Shown piece after piece: positions 1 to 7,540 of a DNA stretch of 64,000 nucleotides. The notes under the pieces were generated by a model. The model saw only the letters and a program-made list of their open reading frames with translations. It was not told the DNA's origin and ran no database searches. Position numbers and translations under genes: made by a program. This stretch comes from Alcaligenaceae bacterium. GTDB lineage: Bacteria > Pseudomonadota > Gammaproteobacteria > Burkholderiales > Burkholderiaceae_B. The number at the start of each line of letters is the position of its first letter. The first letter of the stretch is position 1. The stretch is taken from NCBI GenBank assembly GCA_013416435.1, contig JACCEN010000001.1, forward strand, positions 310,001 to 374,000. Reading direction: 5' to 3'.

Positions 1-1
1 G

Positions 2-448
2 GGCATGTCCAAGCAGATCCTGCGGTTCAACAAAACGACGGGCGAAGTGGTTTTCGACAAGGAAGCCAAGACTGCGCAGGTTGACGTCACGATAGACATG
101 AAATCCGTCGATACCGGCGTCGAGGCGTTCAACGGCCACATCCAGGGCGCGGACTTCCTGGATACCGGTGCCCATCCGACCGCCACCTTCAAGTCATCAA
201 GCGTGAAGTTCGACGGCGACAAGCCCGTCAGCGTCGATGGCGAACTGACCATCAAGGGGATCACCAAGCCCGTGACGTTGACCATCACGTCGTTTGCCAA
301 CAAGCCTCATCCCATGCTCAAGAAAGACGCCATCGGCGCCAACGCGACCGCCGTCATCAAGCGCAGCGAATTCAACGCCGGCAAGTTTGCTCCGGCAGTA
401 GGCGACGAAGTCACGCTCGACATCGCGCTGGAAGCAGTGCTGAAGTAG
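2..448 (+). CDS. YceI family protein, C-terminal part (5' end outside window)
   Basis: The reading frame is open from the first bases of the window to a TAG at 446-448, giving about 148 residues. YceI proteins are periplasmic lipocalin-like beta barrels of about 190 residues that bind polyprenyl-type lipids. The visible part has the family pattern: a GMSK..LRFNKTTGEVVFD start of the barrel, V..ID..S..TG, H..GADFLD, P.ATF.S and a closing GDEVTLDIALEA strand. The first ATG (position 5) lies inside the domain, so it is not the true start; the signal peptide and first strands lie upstream. A palindromic repeat cluster starts about 20 bases after the stop. The family call is secure; the exact role is unknown. 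Confidence 0.85.
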   Translation, partial: GMSKQILRFNKTTGEVVFDKEAKTAQVDVTIDMKSVDTGVEAFNGHIQGADFLDTGAHPTATFKSSSVKFDGDKPVSVDGELTIKGITKPVTLTITSFANKPHPMLKKDAIGANATAVIKRSEFNAGKFAPAVGDEVTLDIALEAVLK

Positions 449-469
449 GGATCCGGAAAGCCGGAGGGA

Positions 470-598
470 GGTCAGACCCCATGCGGGGTCTTACCCCGGC
501 CTTGCGGACCCCGGCCCTGGACCAAGGGTCAGACCCCGTACGGGGCCTCACCCTCGCACCGTCGAAGAGGGGTCGGACCCCGAATGGGGTCCGACCCC
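470..598. repeat. Cluster of three 30-bp palindromic repeats
   Basis: Three units lie at about 470-497, 526-554 and 569-598, between the convergent ends of the YceI gene and the diguanylate cyclase gene. The third is nearly perfect, with arms GGGGTCGGACCCC and GGGGTCCGACCCC around a 4-base centre. The first two have decayed arms (for example GGGGTCTTACCCC in the first). Each arm is also a 13-base palindrome, so the unit can fold as one long hairpin or as two small ones. The location suggests bidirectional termination or a nuclease barrier, which is inference. Confidence 0.85.
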
Positions 599-605
599 CC
601 GTTTT

Positions 606-2279
606 TCAGCCGTTGACGGCCATGGGCCCATGCGAGCCTTCAAGCAGCGTGCCGCCGCCATCGCCGGCGAAACAAATTCCGTTCTTGCCCGATTTTTTGA
701 CTTGATACATGGCGCTGTCCGCCTGCATGATCAACTGCGCGCCGGATATGGGGCTGCCGCCGCCGTTATACAGCGCAATGCCGATGGATGCGTTCAGCGC
801 CAGGTTCTTTTCACCTACCCTGCACGGATCCGAAATCCCCGCCAGACACGCCCGTGCCTGACGAAGCGCATCATCGCGAGGCTCGTGCAGATCCGTCAGC
901 AGCACGACGAACTCATCGCCGCCCAGACGGGCCACGGTATCGTCCGGGCCGCGTCCCTGGGACAGCCGCTGGGCGACTTGGATCAGTACGGCGTCGCCCG
1001 CGCCGTGGCCGTGCACGTCATTGATCGTCTTGAGACAATCCAGATCGCAAAACAGCAGCGCGAAGCTGGATCGATCGCCATCCGCCTTTTTCATCGCCGC
1101 ATCCAACCGTTTTTCAAGCATCTGGCGATTGCAGACACCCGTGAGCGAATCGTGGTGGGCCAGAAACGACATGTGCGCCTCGCTCTTTCGAAGCGCTTCT
1201 TCCTGCTCCCGCAGCCGGTCCAGCAAGTGATTGAAGCCCAGTACCACATTGCCGACCTCATCGCTGCGCCTGACAGGCAAGGCGGCCAGTTCACGGCGGC
1301 CGTCCGCCATCTCGCGCATGGCGCGAGCGGTATCCGTCAATGGACGCAGTACCCGAGGAAGAAGAAAAAGAAGAGCGGCGATGACGATGAACAAAGTGAT
1401 CGCCGTGCCTTGTATCACGAATCCACCCAGTTTCCTGAATGTTCCGAATGCTTCGTCGGCGGCCATGCGGGCGACGACGAACCAGGCGCTGTCGGGCACT
1501 CCGACCATCGCCGCGAGTTCTTCCTGTCCCCGCTCATTGATCACGATATCCGCCCCGCGGAATCCGGGCGCGGCCCGATCGAACAGCGCATGGGCGCCTG
1601 GCGCCGGCAAGGCTTTCATGACGAGTCCGGGGTCGCTTGCACCAACATAGACGCCGTCTTCCGGAGAAATCACCAGCAAGCCGCCACTTTCACCCACACG
1701 GCGCTCTTGCAGGGGCTGCAGAAAAAATGGCGAGTCGAGCCTGGCCGCCCCGGAGACCGCAGCGATCAGCACGCCCTTCGCATCAAGTATGGGCGCCGTC
1801 ACAACCAGCATCGCTTCGCCTTTCGGGCCTGCGGAAAACGGTCGGCTGACGATCGCGCCGCCCGCCGACTGCAGCGCCTTGGACCATTCAGGGCCCGCGT
1901 CGGAACCAGGCGGCAGCACCGGCGTGGAGGACCCCGCAGCCAGCACGCGACCGGAGCCGTCAAGAACCGTAAGGCCGGCATCGAACAGCAAAGTCAGTTG
2001 CTGACGCTCTTCAAGCCAGCCCGACAACTCCCGGGGGTTGTCAAGCAGCGTCAAAGGGATGTGTTCGCTCAGATAGCCGGCCAATTGCTTGCGTTCGGCA
2101 ATGTTGCGTTCGACATCGCGTGCAACATACGAGGCGATCGACAATTGACGCTCTTCGATCTGATCCCGGAACTGTTCCTGCATGAACGGCAATGCCAGAA
2201 AATAGCGCGTGCCCGAAGCCAGCGCAATCAGCACGATGCTGAGCGCAATGAGGCGAAACTTCAGCGTCTGGACGTTCAT
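606..2279 (-). CDS. Membrane-bound diguanylate cyclase (periplasmic sensor, HAMP, GGDEF)
   Basis: A 557-residue protein predicted to make cyclic di-GMP from two GTP. It has an N-terminal membrane helix (about residues 9-29), a periplasmic sensor region of about 250 residues of double-Cache type, a second helix near residues 290-310, a HAMP-like linker (LRPLTDTARAMREMADG) and a GGDEF domain beginning at HHDSLTGVCNR. The catalytic signature is intact (RLGGDEFVVLL). The inhibitory-site position is odd: RGPDD precedes it, but the arginine is one residue too far upstream for the usual RxxD register, so product inhibition may be weak or absent. It is flanked by palindromic repeats on both sides and has no obvious operon partner. 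Confidence 0.92.
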   Translation of the reverse strand: MNVQTLKFRLIALSIVLIALASGTRYFLALPFMQEQFRDQIEERQLSIASYVARDVERNIAERKQLAGYLSEHIPLTLLDNPRELSGWLEERQQLTLLFDAGLTVLDGSGRVLAAGSSTPVLPPGSDAGPEWSKALQSAGGAIVSRPFSAGPKGEAMLVVTAPILDAKGVLIAAVSGAARLDSPFFLQPLQERRVGESGGLLVISPEDGVYVGASDPGLVMKALPAPGAHALFDRAAPGFRGADIVINERGQEELAAMVGVPDSAWFVVARMAADEAFGTFRKLGGFVIQGTAITLFIVIAALLFLLPRVLRPLTDTARAMREMADGRRELAALPVRRSDEVGNVVLGFNHLLDRLREQEEALRKSEAHMSFLAHHDSLTGVCNRQMLEKRLDAAMKKADGDRSSFALLFCDLDCLKTINDVHGHGAGDAVLIQVAQRLSQGRGPDDTVARLGGDEFVVLLTDLHEPRDDALRQARACLAGISDPCRVGEKNLALNASIGIALYNGGGSPISGAQLIMQADSAMYQVKKSGKNGICFAGDGGGTLLEGSHGPMAVNG

Positions 2280-2354
2280 CTGAGGAACCGTGCCACGAAG
2301 GAGCTAAAGTGTGTATGAGAACACAATCCGCCTAAACTGTAACGAACTATTTTT

Positions 2355-2384
2355 GGGGTCAGACCCCGTACGGGGTCTGACCCC
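2355..2384. repeat. Single perfect 30-bp palindromic repeat
   Basis: A perfect palindrome with arms GGGGTCAGACCCC and GGGGTCTGACCCC around GTAC. It lies 6 bases past the stop codon of the Bug receptor remnant and upstream of the diguanylate cyclase start, both on the minus strand. Confidence 0.9.
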
Positions 2385-2390
2385 TCCTTC

Positions 2391-3329
2391 TCATTTGCTC
2401 TTGTCGACGATATTCAGCGATTCTCCGAGTTCGCGATAGATCTGGAACTGCCCCTGGGTGAACGCCTTGGCATCGGCAGGCCCCTTGACGAAGGGAACCG
2501 ATCCCGCGTTCGATGTCGCCCGTTGCCAAGTCTCGTCTTGACCAGTCTTCTGAACCAGCGCCCAGATGCGCTCGACGAGCGCCGGCGGCATGTCGGGCGG
2601 CCCGGATATCCCGCTCCAACCCGTAATTTGCTCCATCTTGCCGAGCCCCAGCTCCTTGGCGGTGGGAACATCGGGCAAAGATGCCAGGCGCTCGGGCGTG
2701 GTCACGAACAGCGCACGCAAATTGCCCGCCTTGATCAAGCCATGTGCAGGCCCGATACTGCTGCATGAAAAATCGATCTGCCCGGCCAGCAAAGCCGCCG
2801 TTGCGTCGCCGGTGCCCTTGTAAGGGATCTGTGTGGGCGGCTTGCCCTCAAGTTTGAGCACGTCGAATAAAAGACGTGGCCCCATGTCGTTTGTCGTCAG
2901 GGCACCCGCGGTACCATAATTCAAAGCGGCGCCTTTGGTGCGCAACGCGTTTTCCAGATCTTTGAACGTCTTGTAGGCAGAATCGCCTTTTACATAGCAT
3001 CCGTATGGGTTTAGCTCCAGCAGGGCGATGGGAGTGAAATCGCTCCATTTGTATTTGGTGCTGGTAGGCGCAATGGCGGGAAGTATGGCTTGCGAGCCGG
3101 GACGAGAAAGAAGCAAGGTATAGCCGTCCGGACTGGCAAGCCTTCCCATTTCAGAGCCGATCACTCCGCTCGCGCCCGGCTTGTTGACCACGACGACCGG
3201 CTGGCCGAAGTGCTTCTGCGCGACGGCGCTGAAGTTCCGCGCGGCCAGATCGGAATCGCCACCCGTGCTGTACGGCGTGATCAGCGTAATGGCGCGATCC
3301 GGAAATTTATCAGCAGCCCAGGCACTGAG
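2391..3329 (-). pseudogene. Bug-type tricarboxylate-transport receptor, 5' end lost
   Basis: The minus-strand frame encodes a Bug family (TctC) periplasmic receptor, the solute-capture part of tripartite tricarboxylate transporters. The whole mature domain is present: FPDRAITLITPYSTGGDSD at the N-terminus, VVNKPGASGVIGSEM, LASPDGYTLL, PYKGTGDATAALLAGQIDF and a C-terminal FTQGQFQIYRELGESL. Reading back toward the start, the frame shows LSAWAAD, the end of a signal peptide, and is then stopped by TAG (rc of 3330-3332). The signal peptide and start codon are missing, so an exported product is unlikely. A GTG at 3191 opens a shorter frame but lies inside the domain. The lost end abuts a LysR fragment on the other strand. 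Confidence 0.82.
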
Positions 3330-3330
3330 C

Positions 3331-3780
3331 TACTTTTTGCCGGGTAACGACGACTTCCGGCATCACCGAGTAATGATGGACTCCCTGCTCAGCCTTGCTC
3401 GCCAGGACCACCCCGACGTGGCCGAGCGGCTGAACCTGGAAACGTTCTTGAAGCTGCGCCACGTGGCGTTGATTCCGCGCACCAAGAGCATGCCCATGGT
3501 CGACCTCGCGCTGGCGCGGCAGGGGCTGAAACGCGACATCGCCGTGCAGGTCCCGCACTTTCAGTCCATGCCCGTCATTGTGCAGACGACCGACCTGTTG
3601 TGCACCCTGCCCAAACGGATGGTCGTGCTGTATGCGGATCATTTTGGGCTGCAGCCGTACCAGCCGCCGGTGCGTACGCCGGAGTTTCCCGTGTATTTGA
3701 TATGGCATCAGTCTGCCGACAATGACATTGCCCATCGCTGGCTGCGTGAAGCGATCGTGAATTTGTGCGGGAGGCTGTGA
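3331..3780 (+). pseudogene. LysR-type regulator, C-terminal fragment
   Basis: About 148 residues from roughly 3337 to the TGA at 3778-3780 match the second half of a LysR substrate-binding domain: RQDHPDVAERLNLETFLKLRHVAL, a hydrophobic VPHFQSMPVIVQTTDLLCTLP segment and the usual end IWHQSADNDIAHRWLREAIV. The helix-turn-helix and the first half of the effector domain, about 170 residues, are absent. Upstream the frame simply runs into antisense of the Bug remnant. Bug genes often stand divergent from a LysR regulator, so this looks like what is left after a deletion removed both starts and the shared control region. Confidence 0.8.
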
Positions 3781-3786
3781 GTGGTT

Positions 3787-3868
3787 GGGGTCAGACCCCG
3801 AATGGGGTCTGACCCCAAGTCTGGAAGGAATCTGAGGAAGGGTCAGACCCCATGCGGGGTCTGACCCC
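3787..3868. repeat. Two palindromic repeats
   Basis: Units at 3787-3816 (centre GAAT) and 3840-3868 (centre ATGC), both with GGGGTCAGACCCC-type arms, lie between the end of the LysR remnant and the 3' end of tRNA-Arg on the opposite strand. This is a convergent position, as for most other clusters. Confidence 0.88.
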
Positions 3869-3877
3869 GGATGAATT

Positions 3878-3952
3878 TGGCGCGCCCGACAGGAATCGAA
3901 CCTGTATCAAGAGCTTCGGAAACTCTCATTCTATCCATTGAACTACGGGCGC
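3878..3952 (-). tRNA. tRNA-Arg (anticodon CCG)
   Basis: On the minus strand a full cloverleaf can be drawn: acceptor GCGCCCG pairs with CGGGCGC, the D arm contains AGTTCAATGGATAGAAT, the anticodon stem AGAGT/GCTCT encloses the loop TTCCGAA, and the T loop is GGTTCGATTCC. The anticodon CCG reads the arginine codon CGG. The 3' CCA is encoded (TGG at 3878-3880 on the plus strand). Confidence 0.96.
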
Positions 3953-4045
3953 GGGGCCATCATTGTAGCGTGTTTACAGGAAATGTTCTAAAACCGCGCC
4001 GCACAAGGCTTCGCGCCGTTTTCAAGAAGGGAATACCCTGTCTAT

Positions 4046-4074
4046 ATGCACTCCGCCGGTAGTGTCGTTATAAT
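4046..4074 (+). promoter_or_regulatory. Candidate promoter of the cytochrome c gene
   Basis: A perfect TATAAT lies at 4069-4074. The hexamer 17 bases upstream (ATGCAC) is a poor -35 match. It lies about 124 bases before the cytochrome start. A short GCATGC-TATT-GCATGC inverted repeat follows in the presumed leader. Confidence 0.4.
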
Positions 4075-4197
4075 CGCAGATTCAGAAGGGGACGAGAATG
4101 CATGCTATTGCATGCGCCACCCTTTTTGTACCCAAGACATCACGCAGAATTCATCAGGCCTTGGCGCCCTCAGCATAGGAACACGCAGGATTCGATT

Positions 4198-5142
4198 ATG
4201 AACAACACTGAAGAACACGTCGAAGAGACCATCGAGGAGCACGAGGGCCTCATCAAAACGCCCAAACAGCTGATCGTAACCGTAATCCTGGCTTTCATCG
4301 TACCGGTCGTCGTCATCCTCCTGCTGGTCAACCTTGTTTCCACATCCTCGCAGCTTGGCGCGGGTTCCGATGCCCAGACAGACGAATCCATCGCATCGCG
4401 AATCAAGCCTGTAGCCGGGTTCCATCTCGTCGATGCCAATGCACCCAAGGTCGTCAAGACCGGGCAGCAGGTGTACGAATCCACCTGTACCGCCTGCCAC
4501 GCGGCCGGTGTAGCAGGCGCACCCAAGATGGGTGACAAGAATGCCTGGGCACCGTACATCGCCAAAGGATATGAAGAGCTGGTTCAAAAGGCCATTCACG
4601 GCGTGGGCGCCATGCCGCCCAAGGGTGGCAACCCGTCGCTGAGCGACTTTGAAGTCGAGCGCGCAGTGGTCTACATTGCGAACCAGTCCGGCGCTTCGTT
4701 CGATGAGCCCAAAGAACCTGCAGGCGACGGCCAGCAAGCGGCTGCCGACGGCAAACCCGCAGCCGCTCAAGCGGCAGCGGCTCCCGCCGCCCCGGCACAA
4801 GCCGCCGCTCCCGCCCAGGCAGCGGCGCCTGCTCCGGCACCCGCAGCCGAAGCACCAGCCGCCGCAGCGCCTGCCGCGCCCGCAGCCGAATCCGCCAGCA
4901 TAGATCCCGCAGGCGAACAGCTCTACAAGACCGTCTGCTTTGCTTGCCATACCACAGGGGTTGCCAACGCCCCCAAGCTGGGTGACAAAGGCGCATGGGC
5001 ACCCCTGATCGCTCAAGGCATGGACGCCATGATGGCCATCGCCATCAACGGCAAGGGCGCCATGCCGCCGCGCGGCGGATCCCAGGCCAGCGATGCCGAA
5101 ATCAAAGCCGCTGTGGAATACATGGTTCACGCAGCCAAGTAA
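4198..5142 (+). CDS. Membrane-anchored dihaem cytochrome c (cytochrome c5 type)
   Basis: A 314-residue electron-transfer protein on the periplasmic face of the inner membrane. An acidic N-terminal stretch is followed by one membrane helix (about residues 25-47). The first c-type domain has CTACH at 97-101 and the second has CFACH at about 247-251. The two domains are close repeats, both continuing with GVA.APK.GDK.AWAP and ending with GAMPP(K/R)GG, where the methionine is the likely axial ligand. They are joined by an Ala/Pro-rich linker of about 60 residues. The start at 4198 gives the membrane anchor; an upstream ATG at 4102 would add a non-conserved leader. A terminator hairpin follows. 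The electron partner is not visible here. Confidence 0.93.
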   Translation: MNNTEEHVEETIEEHEGLIKTPKQLIVTVILAFIVPVVVILLLVNLVSTSSQLGAGSDAQTDESIASRIKPVAGFHLVDANAPKVVKTGQQVYESTCTACHAAGVAGAPKMGDKNAWAPYIAKGYEELVQKAIHGVGAMPPKGGNPSLSDFEVERAVVYIANQSGASFDEPKEPAGDGQQAAADGKPAAAQAAAAPAAPAQAAAPAQAAAPAPAPAAEAPAAAAPAAPAAESASIDPAGEQLYKTVCFACHTTGVANAPKLGDKGAWAPLIAQGMDAMMAIAINGKGAMPPRGGSQASDAEIKAAVEYMVHAAK

Positions 5143-5160
5143 ATCTGCGGCTCCCTGAAA

Positions 5161-5188
5161 AAAAGCCAGGCAATGCCTGGCTTTTTTG
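5161..5188 (+). terminator. Rho-independent terminator of the cytochrome c gene
   Basis: Stem GCCAGG/CCTGGC (5165-5170 with 5176-5181) around a 5-base loop, preceded by A4 and followed by T6. It starts 18 bases after the cytochrome stop codon. Confidence 0.9.
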
Positions 5189-5195
5189 CTTTCCA

Positions 5196-5328
5196 GGGGT
5201 CAGACCCCACATGGGGTCTGACCCCAACCCATCGGCGCAACGATCCTGCGACAAGGGGTCGGACCCCGTACGGGGTCCGACCCCAAATCAACGACAAAGG
5301 GGACAGACCCCATGCGGGGTCTGTCCCC
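5196..5328. repeat. Cluster of three palindromic repeats
   Basis: Units at 5196-5225 (arms GGGGTCAGACCCC/GGGGTCTGACCCC), 5255-5284 (GGGGTCGGACCCC/GGGGTCCGACCCC) and 5299-5328 (GGGGACAGACCCC/GGGGTCTGTCCCC). Substitutions in one arm are matched in the other arm in the second and third units. The cluster lies between the convergent cytochrome c and IclR genes, downstream of a normal T-rich terminator, so termination alone may not explain it. Confidence 0.9.
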
Positions 5329-5336
5329 AGGGCACC

Positions 5337-6224
5337 TCAGCGCAGTTCGGCCATGCGCTGCCGCGCCTGTTTGCGTACGTTCCAGAGTTCGTAAGCCGTG
5401 CCCGACAGCTGCGCGGAAAGTTCGGCGGCGCATTCCTGCAGCACCTCGACCTGCTGGCGCTGCGGGGGGCAGGGAATGTGCTGGATGGAGCCGACGATGG
5501 CAAGAATGCCGGCCAAGCGGTCGCCATCTCGAAAAATCGGCACAGCCACCGTATTCACGCCCAAGAGCATTTCGCTGTCGCAGACGTCATACATCTGTTC
5601 GCGGATGAGAAGCAAGCGCTCGCGCAATTCGTCCTTGTCGATCAAAGACCTTTCCGTTTCGGCAACGAGGGGACCCGCAAGCAGTTCTTCCTGTTGCGCC
5701 GGCTTGGAAAACGCCAAGGCAACGCGCCCCACGGCGGAACAATGAGGCAAGGGACGATTGCCGGGCTTCACGCTGATGCAGATTCTTGCGTAGATATTGT
5801 CCGCCGTGGATATCACCATGGGCTGGCAATTGATGGGCACGGCCAGCACGGCGGTCTCGCGCAGCGCATCGCGGACCCGCAACAGATACGGTTCCGCGCG
5901 CGAGCGCAGGTCGAATTGCGTACCGGCGGCCTCGCCCAATTGAAACACCCGCCAGCCCAGGCGGTAGCGATCCGTCAGGTTGTCTTGCTCGATCAACCCC
6001 ATTTCTTTCAGCGTGGACAAGTGCCGATGTATGCGCGGCTTGGTTTCCCCCAGCGCGTCCGCCAATTCCGTGACCCCCATGGACCGGTGCGCCAGCGCGA
6101 GCTCATCCATGATGCGCACCGCCACCTTCACCGCTTCCACCGAATTGAGCTTCTTGGGCTTCTCCGCCAGGCCGGCGATGTCATCGCCTGAGATGACGGC
6201 ATTCATTTCTTCGTTTTCGTCCAT
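5337..6224 (-). CDS. IclR family transcriptional regulator
   Basis: About 295 residues from the ATG at 6224 (an ATG at 6272 would add 16). The N-terminal winged helix-turn-helix (SVEAVKVAVRIMDELALAHRSMGVTELADALGETKPRIHRHLSTL) is followed by the wing (GLIEQDNLTDRYRLGWRVFQLG) and the IclR effector domain with the usual PLPHCSAVGRVALAF segment and a late AVPIFRDGDRLAGILAIVGS strand. It is divergent from the cobW-to-PrpD operon, and the 128-base gap carries repeated candidate operator sequences, so it probably controls that operon and itself. Whether it represses or activates, and its effector, cannot be told. Confidence 0.92.
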   Translation of the reverse strand: MDENEEMNAVISGDDIAGLAEKPKKLNSVEAVKVAVRIMDELALAHRSMGVTELADALGETKPRIHRHLSTLKEMGLIEQDNLTDRYRLGWRVFQLGEAAGTQFDLRSRAEPYLLRVRDALRETAVLAVPINCQPMVISTADNIYARICISVKPGNRPLPHCSAVGRVALAFSKPAQQEELLAGPLVAETERSLIDKDELRERLLLIREQMYDVCDSEMLLGVNTVAVPIFRDGDRLAGILAIVGSIQHIPCPPQRQQVEVLQECAAELSAQLSGTAYELWNVRKQARQRMAELR

Positions 6225-6323
6225 GCGTTGATTATCCAGTACAGGCCGGCCGCCAACAAATTGGTCCGCCAAACGTTTTATTAGGAGAAACCCTGATTAT
6301 CTCCACCGAAACGGAAATATCAT

Positions 6324-6361
6324 TGTTCTAAACAGCGTTAACTGATATCGTACAGCGTAAC
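6324..6361. promoter_or_regulatory. Candidate IclR operator between the regulator and the catabolic operon
   Basis: Two near-identical direct repeats, ACAGCGTTAAC (6332-6342) and ACAGCGTAAC (6352-6361), start exactly 20 bases apart, about two helical turns. Directly upstream is an interrupted palindrome TGTT-N3-AACA (6324-6334). They lie in the AT-rich divergent gap, 40-75 bases before the cobW start. A good ribosome site (AAAGGAGAAA) follows at about 6384. Confidence 0.5.
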
Positions 6362-6400
6362 AAGTATGGGCACAACGCATAAAAAGGAGAAACTTTCCAT

Positions 6401-7540
6401 ATGCCGGCGATTGAGTGCGTCCTCCTGACAGGCTTTCTGGGCAGCGGCAAGACCACGCTGCTCAATGCCTTTCTGCGCAGTCCGCAGGCGCGGGGCACGG
6501 CTGTCGTCGTCAACGAAGTCGGCGACATCGGCATCGATCAACTCGTTCTGGCCGAAGTGGCCGAAAATCTCCTGCTGCTCGAGTCCGGATGCCTGTGCTG
6601 TACGCTCACAGGCACGCTGCGCGAAACCCTGCTGGACCTCGTTTCAAAGAGCCGCCAAAACGGCTACCCGCTCACGCGCATCGTCATCGAAACCACTGGC
6701 CTGGCCGAGCCCCTGCCCATTCTGCACAGCCTGATCGGCGACAAGGCGCTGACCGATGTCGTGCATCTCAGCCAGGTCGTCGTCACGGTAGACGCGGTGA
6801 ACGGAGTCGACCAGATGCAAAGACACCCCGAATGCGCTCGTCAGGTTGCCGCCGCCGAACTCGCCGTCGTCACCAAGTCGGATCTGGCGAGTGCCGAACA
6901 GCGCGTACGCGTCCATGACGCCATCCGGCAAATCAACCCGCTTGCGGAATGCGTGGAAGCCGTCGCGGGCGCCGGAGTCGAAAACCTGCTGCTGCGTGGC
7001 GCCTCCTCAGCGCAACAGCACGCACGGGCGGAGACCCTGGCCGGCAAATCCGCCGCAGGCCTCTTTCCGGCACAAGGCCAACTGGCCGCGTTCCGGACCC
7101 TGGCCAAGCAGGCCGGTCCGGCTTCCGCCAACGCCGACAAAGACGGCGCGTATCTGGGCAAAGCCCAGGCTTACCACCAGCGCATACGGACTGAAAGCTT
7201 CTACGTCGATGATCCGGTGCACTGGCCCGGCGTCGCTGCCTGGTGGCACATGCTCGTACACCGCTACGGCAAAGACCTTTTGCGATGCAAGGGCCTGCTG
7301 CGCGTTGCCGACCCCTCCCAGCCCTATGCCTTCATTCAAGGCGTGGGCGAATTCTTCCACCCGCCCCAGTACCTGTCCGAATGGCCCGACTCCGATCCAC
7401 GTTCGCGCGTGATCTGCATCGGGGCCGGGCTGGAGCGCGCCTGGCTGCAACACAGCCTGCGGGCGCTGCGCATCGACGAGCCCGGCTTGCGGCCGTCGAC
7501 CCTGGACGAACTGGATTCTGTCTTACCGGAGAAAACTTGA
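6401..7540 (+). CDS. COG0523 (CobW-type) GTPase, putative zinc metallochaperone
   Basis: 379 residues. The G3E-GTPase features are all visible: P-loop GFLGSGKTTLLNAF near the start, VNEVGDIGID switch, the metal-binding CxCC motif (ESGCLCCTLTG), ETTGLAEP and a TKSD base-recognition motif. The CobW C-terminal domain (VHWPGVAAWWHMLVHRYGKDLLRCKGLL) follows. COG0523 proteins deliver zinc, cobalt or iron to client enzymes by GTP-driven transfer. The stop codon overlaps the start of a binuclear-metal amidohydrolase by one base (TGATG), so the two are probably translated together and the amidohydrolase is the natural candidate client. That pairing is inference. It is the first gene of the operon. Confidence 0.9.
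   Translation: MPAIECVLLTGFLGSGKTTLLNAFLRSPQARGTAVVVNEVGDIGIDQLVLAEVAENLLLLESGCLCCTLTGTLRETLLDLVSKSRQNGYPLTRIVIETTGLAEPLPILHSLIGDKALTDVVHLSQVVVTVDAVNGVDQMQRHPECARQVAAAELAVVTKSDLASAEQRVRVHDAIRQINPLAECVEAVAGAGVENLLLRGASSAQQHARAETLAGKSAAGLFPAQGQLAAFRTLAKQAGPASANADKDGAYLGKAQAYHQRIRTESFYVDDPVHWPGVAAWWHMLVHRYGKDLLRCKGLLRVADPSQPYAFIQGVGEFFHPPQYLSEWPDSDPRSRVICIGAGLERAWLQHSLRALRIDEPGLRPSTLDELDSVLPEKT

Noticed and set aside
630-2318. A 562-codon open frame on the plus strand
   Set aside because: It mirrors the diguanylate cyclase gene, which has complete HAMP and GGDEF motifs; the translated shadow has no recognisable domain.
3191-3191. GTG at 3191 as a genuine start of the Bug receptor
   Set aside because: Conserved family sequence (FPDRAITLITPYSTGGDSD to QPVVVV) continues in frame upstream of it, so the start codon of the real gene has been lost.
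4105-5130. A 341-codon minus-strand frame rich in Gly and Cys
   Set aside because: Antisense to the dihaem cytochrome c gene; the composition comes from reading the Ala/Pro linker backwards.
5196-5328. CRISPR-like appearance of regularly spaced repeats
   Set aside because: At most three units per locus, the units themselves are full palindromes with variable centres, spacers are only 15-30 bases, and no cas genes are present.
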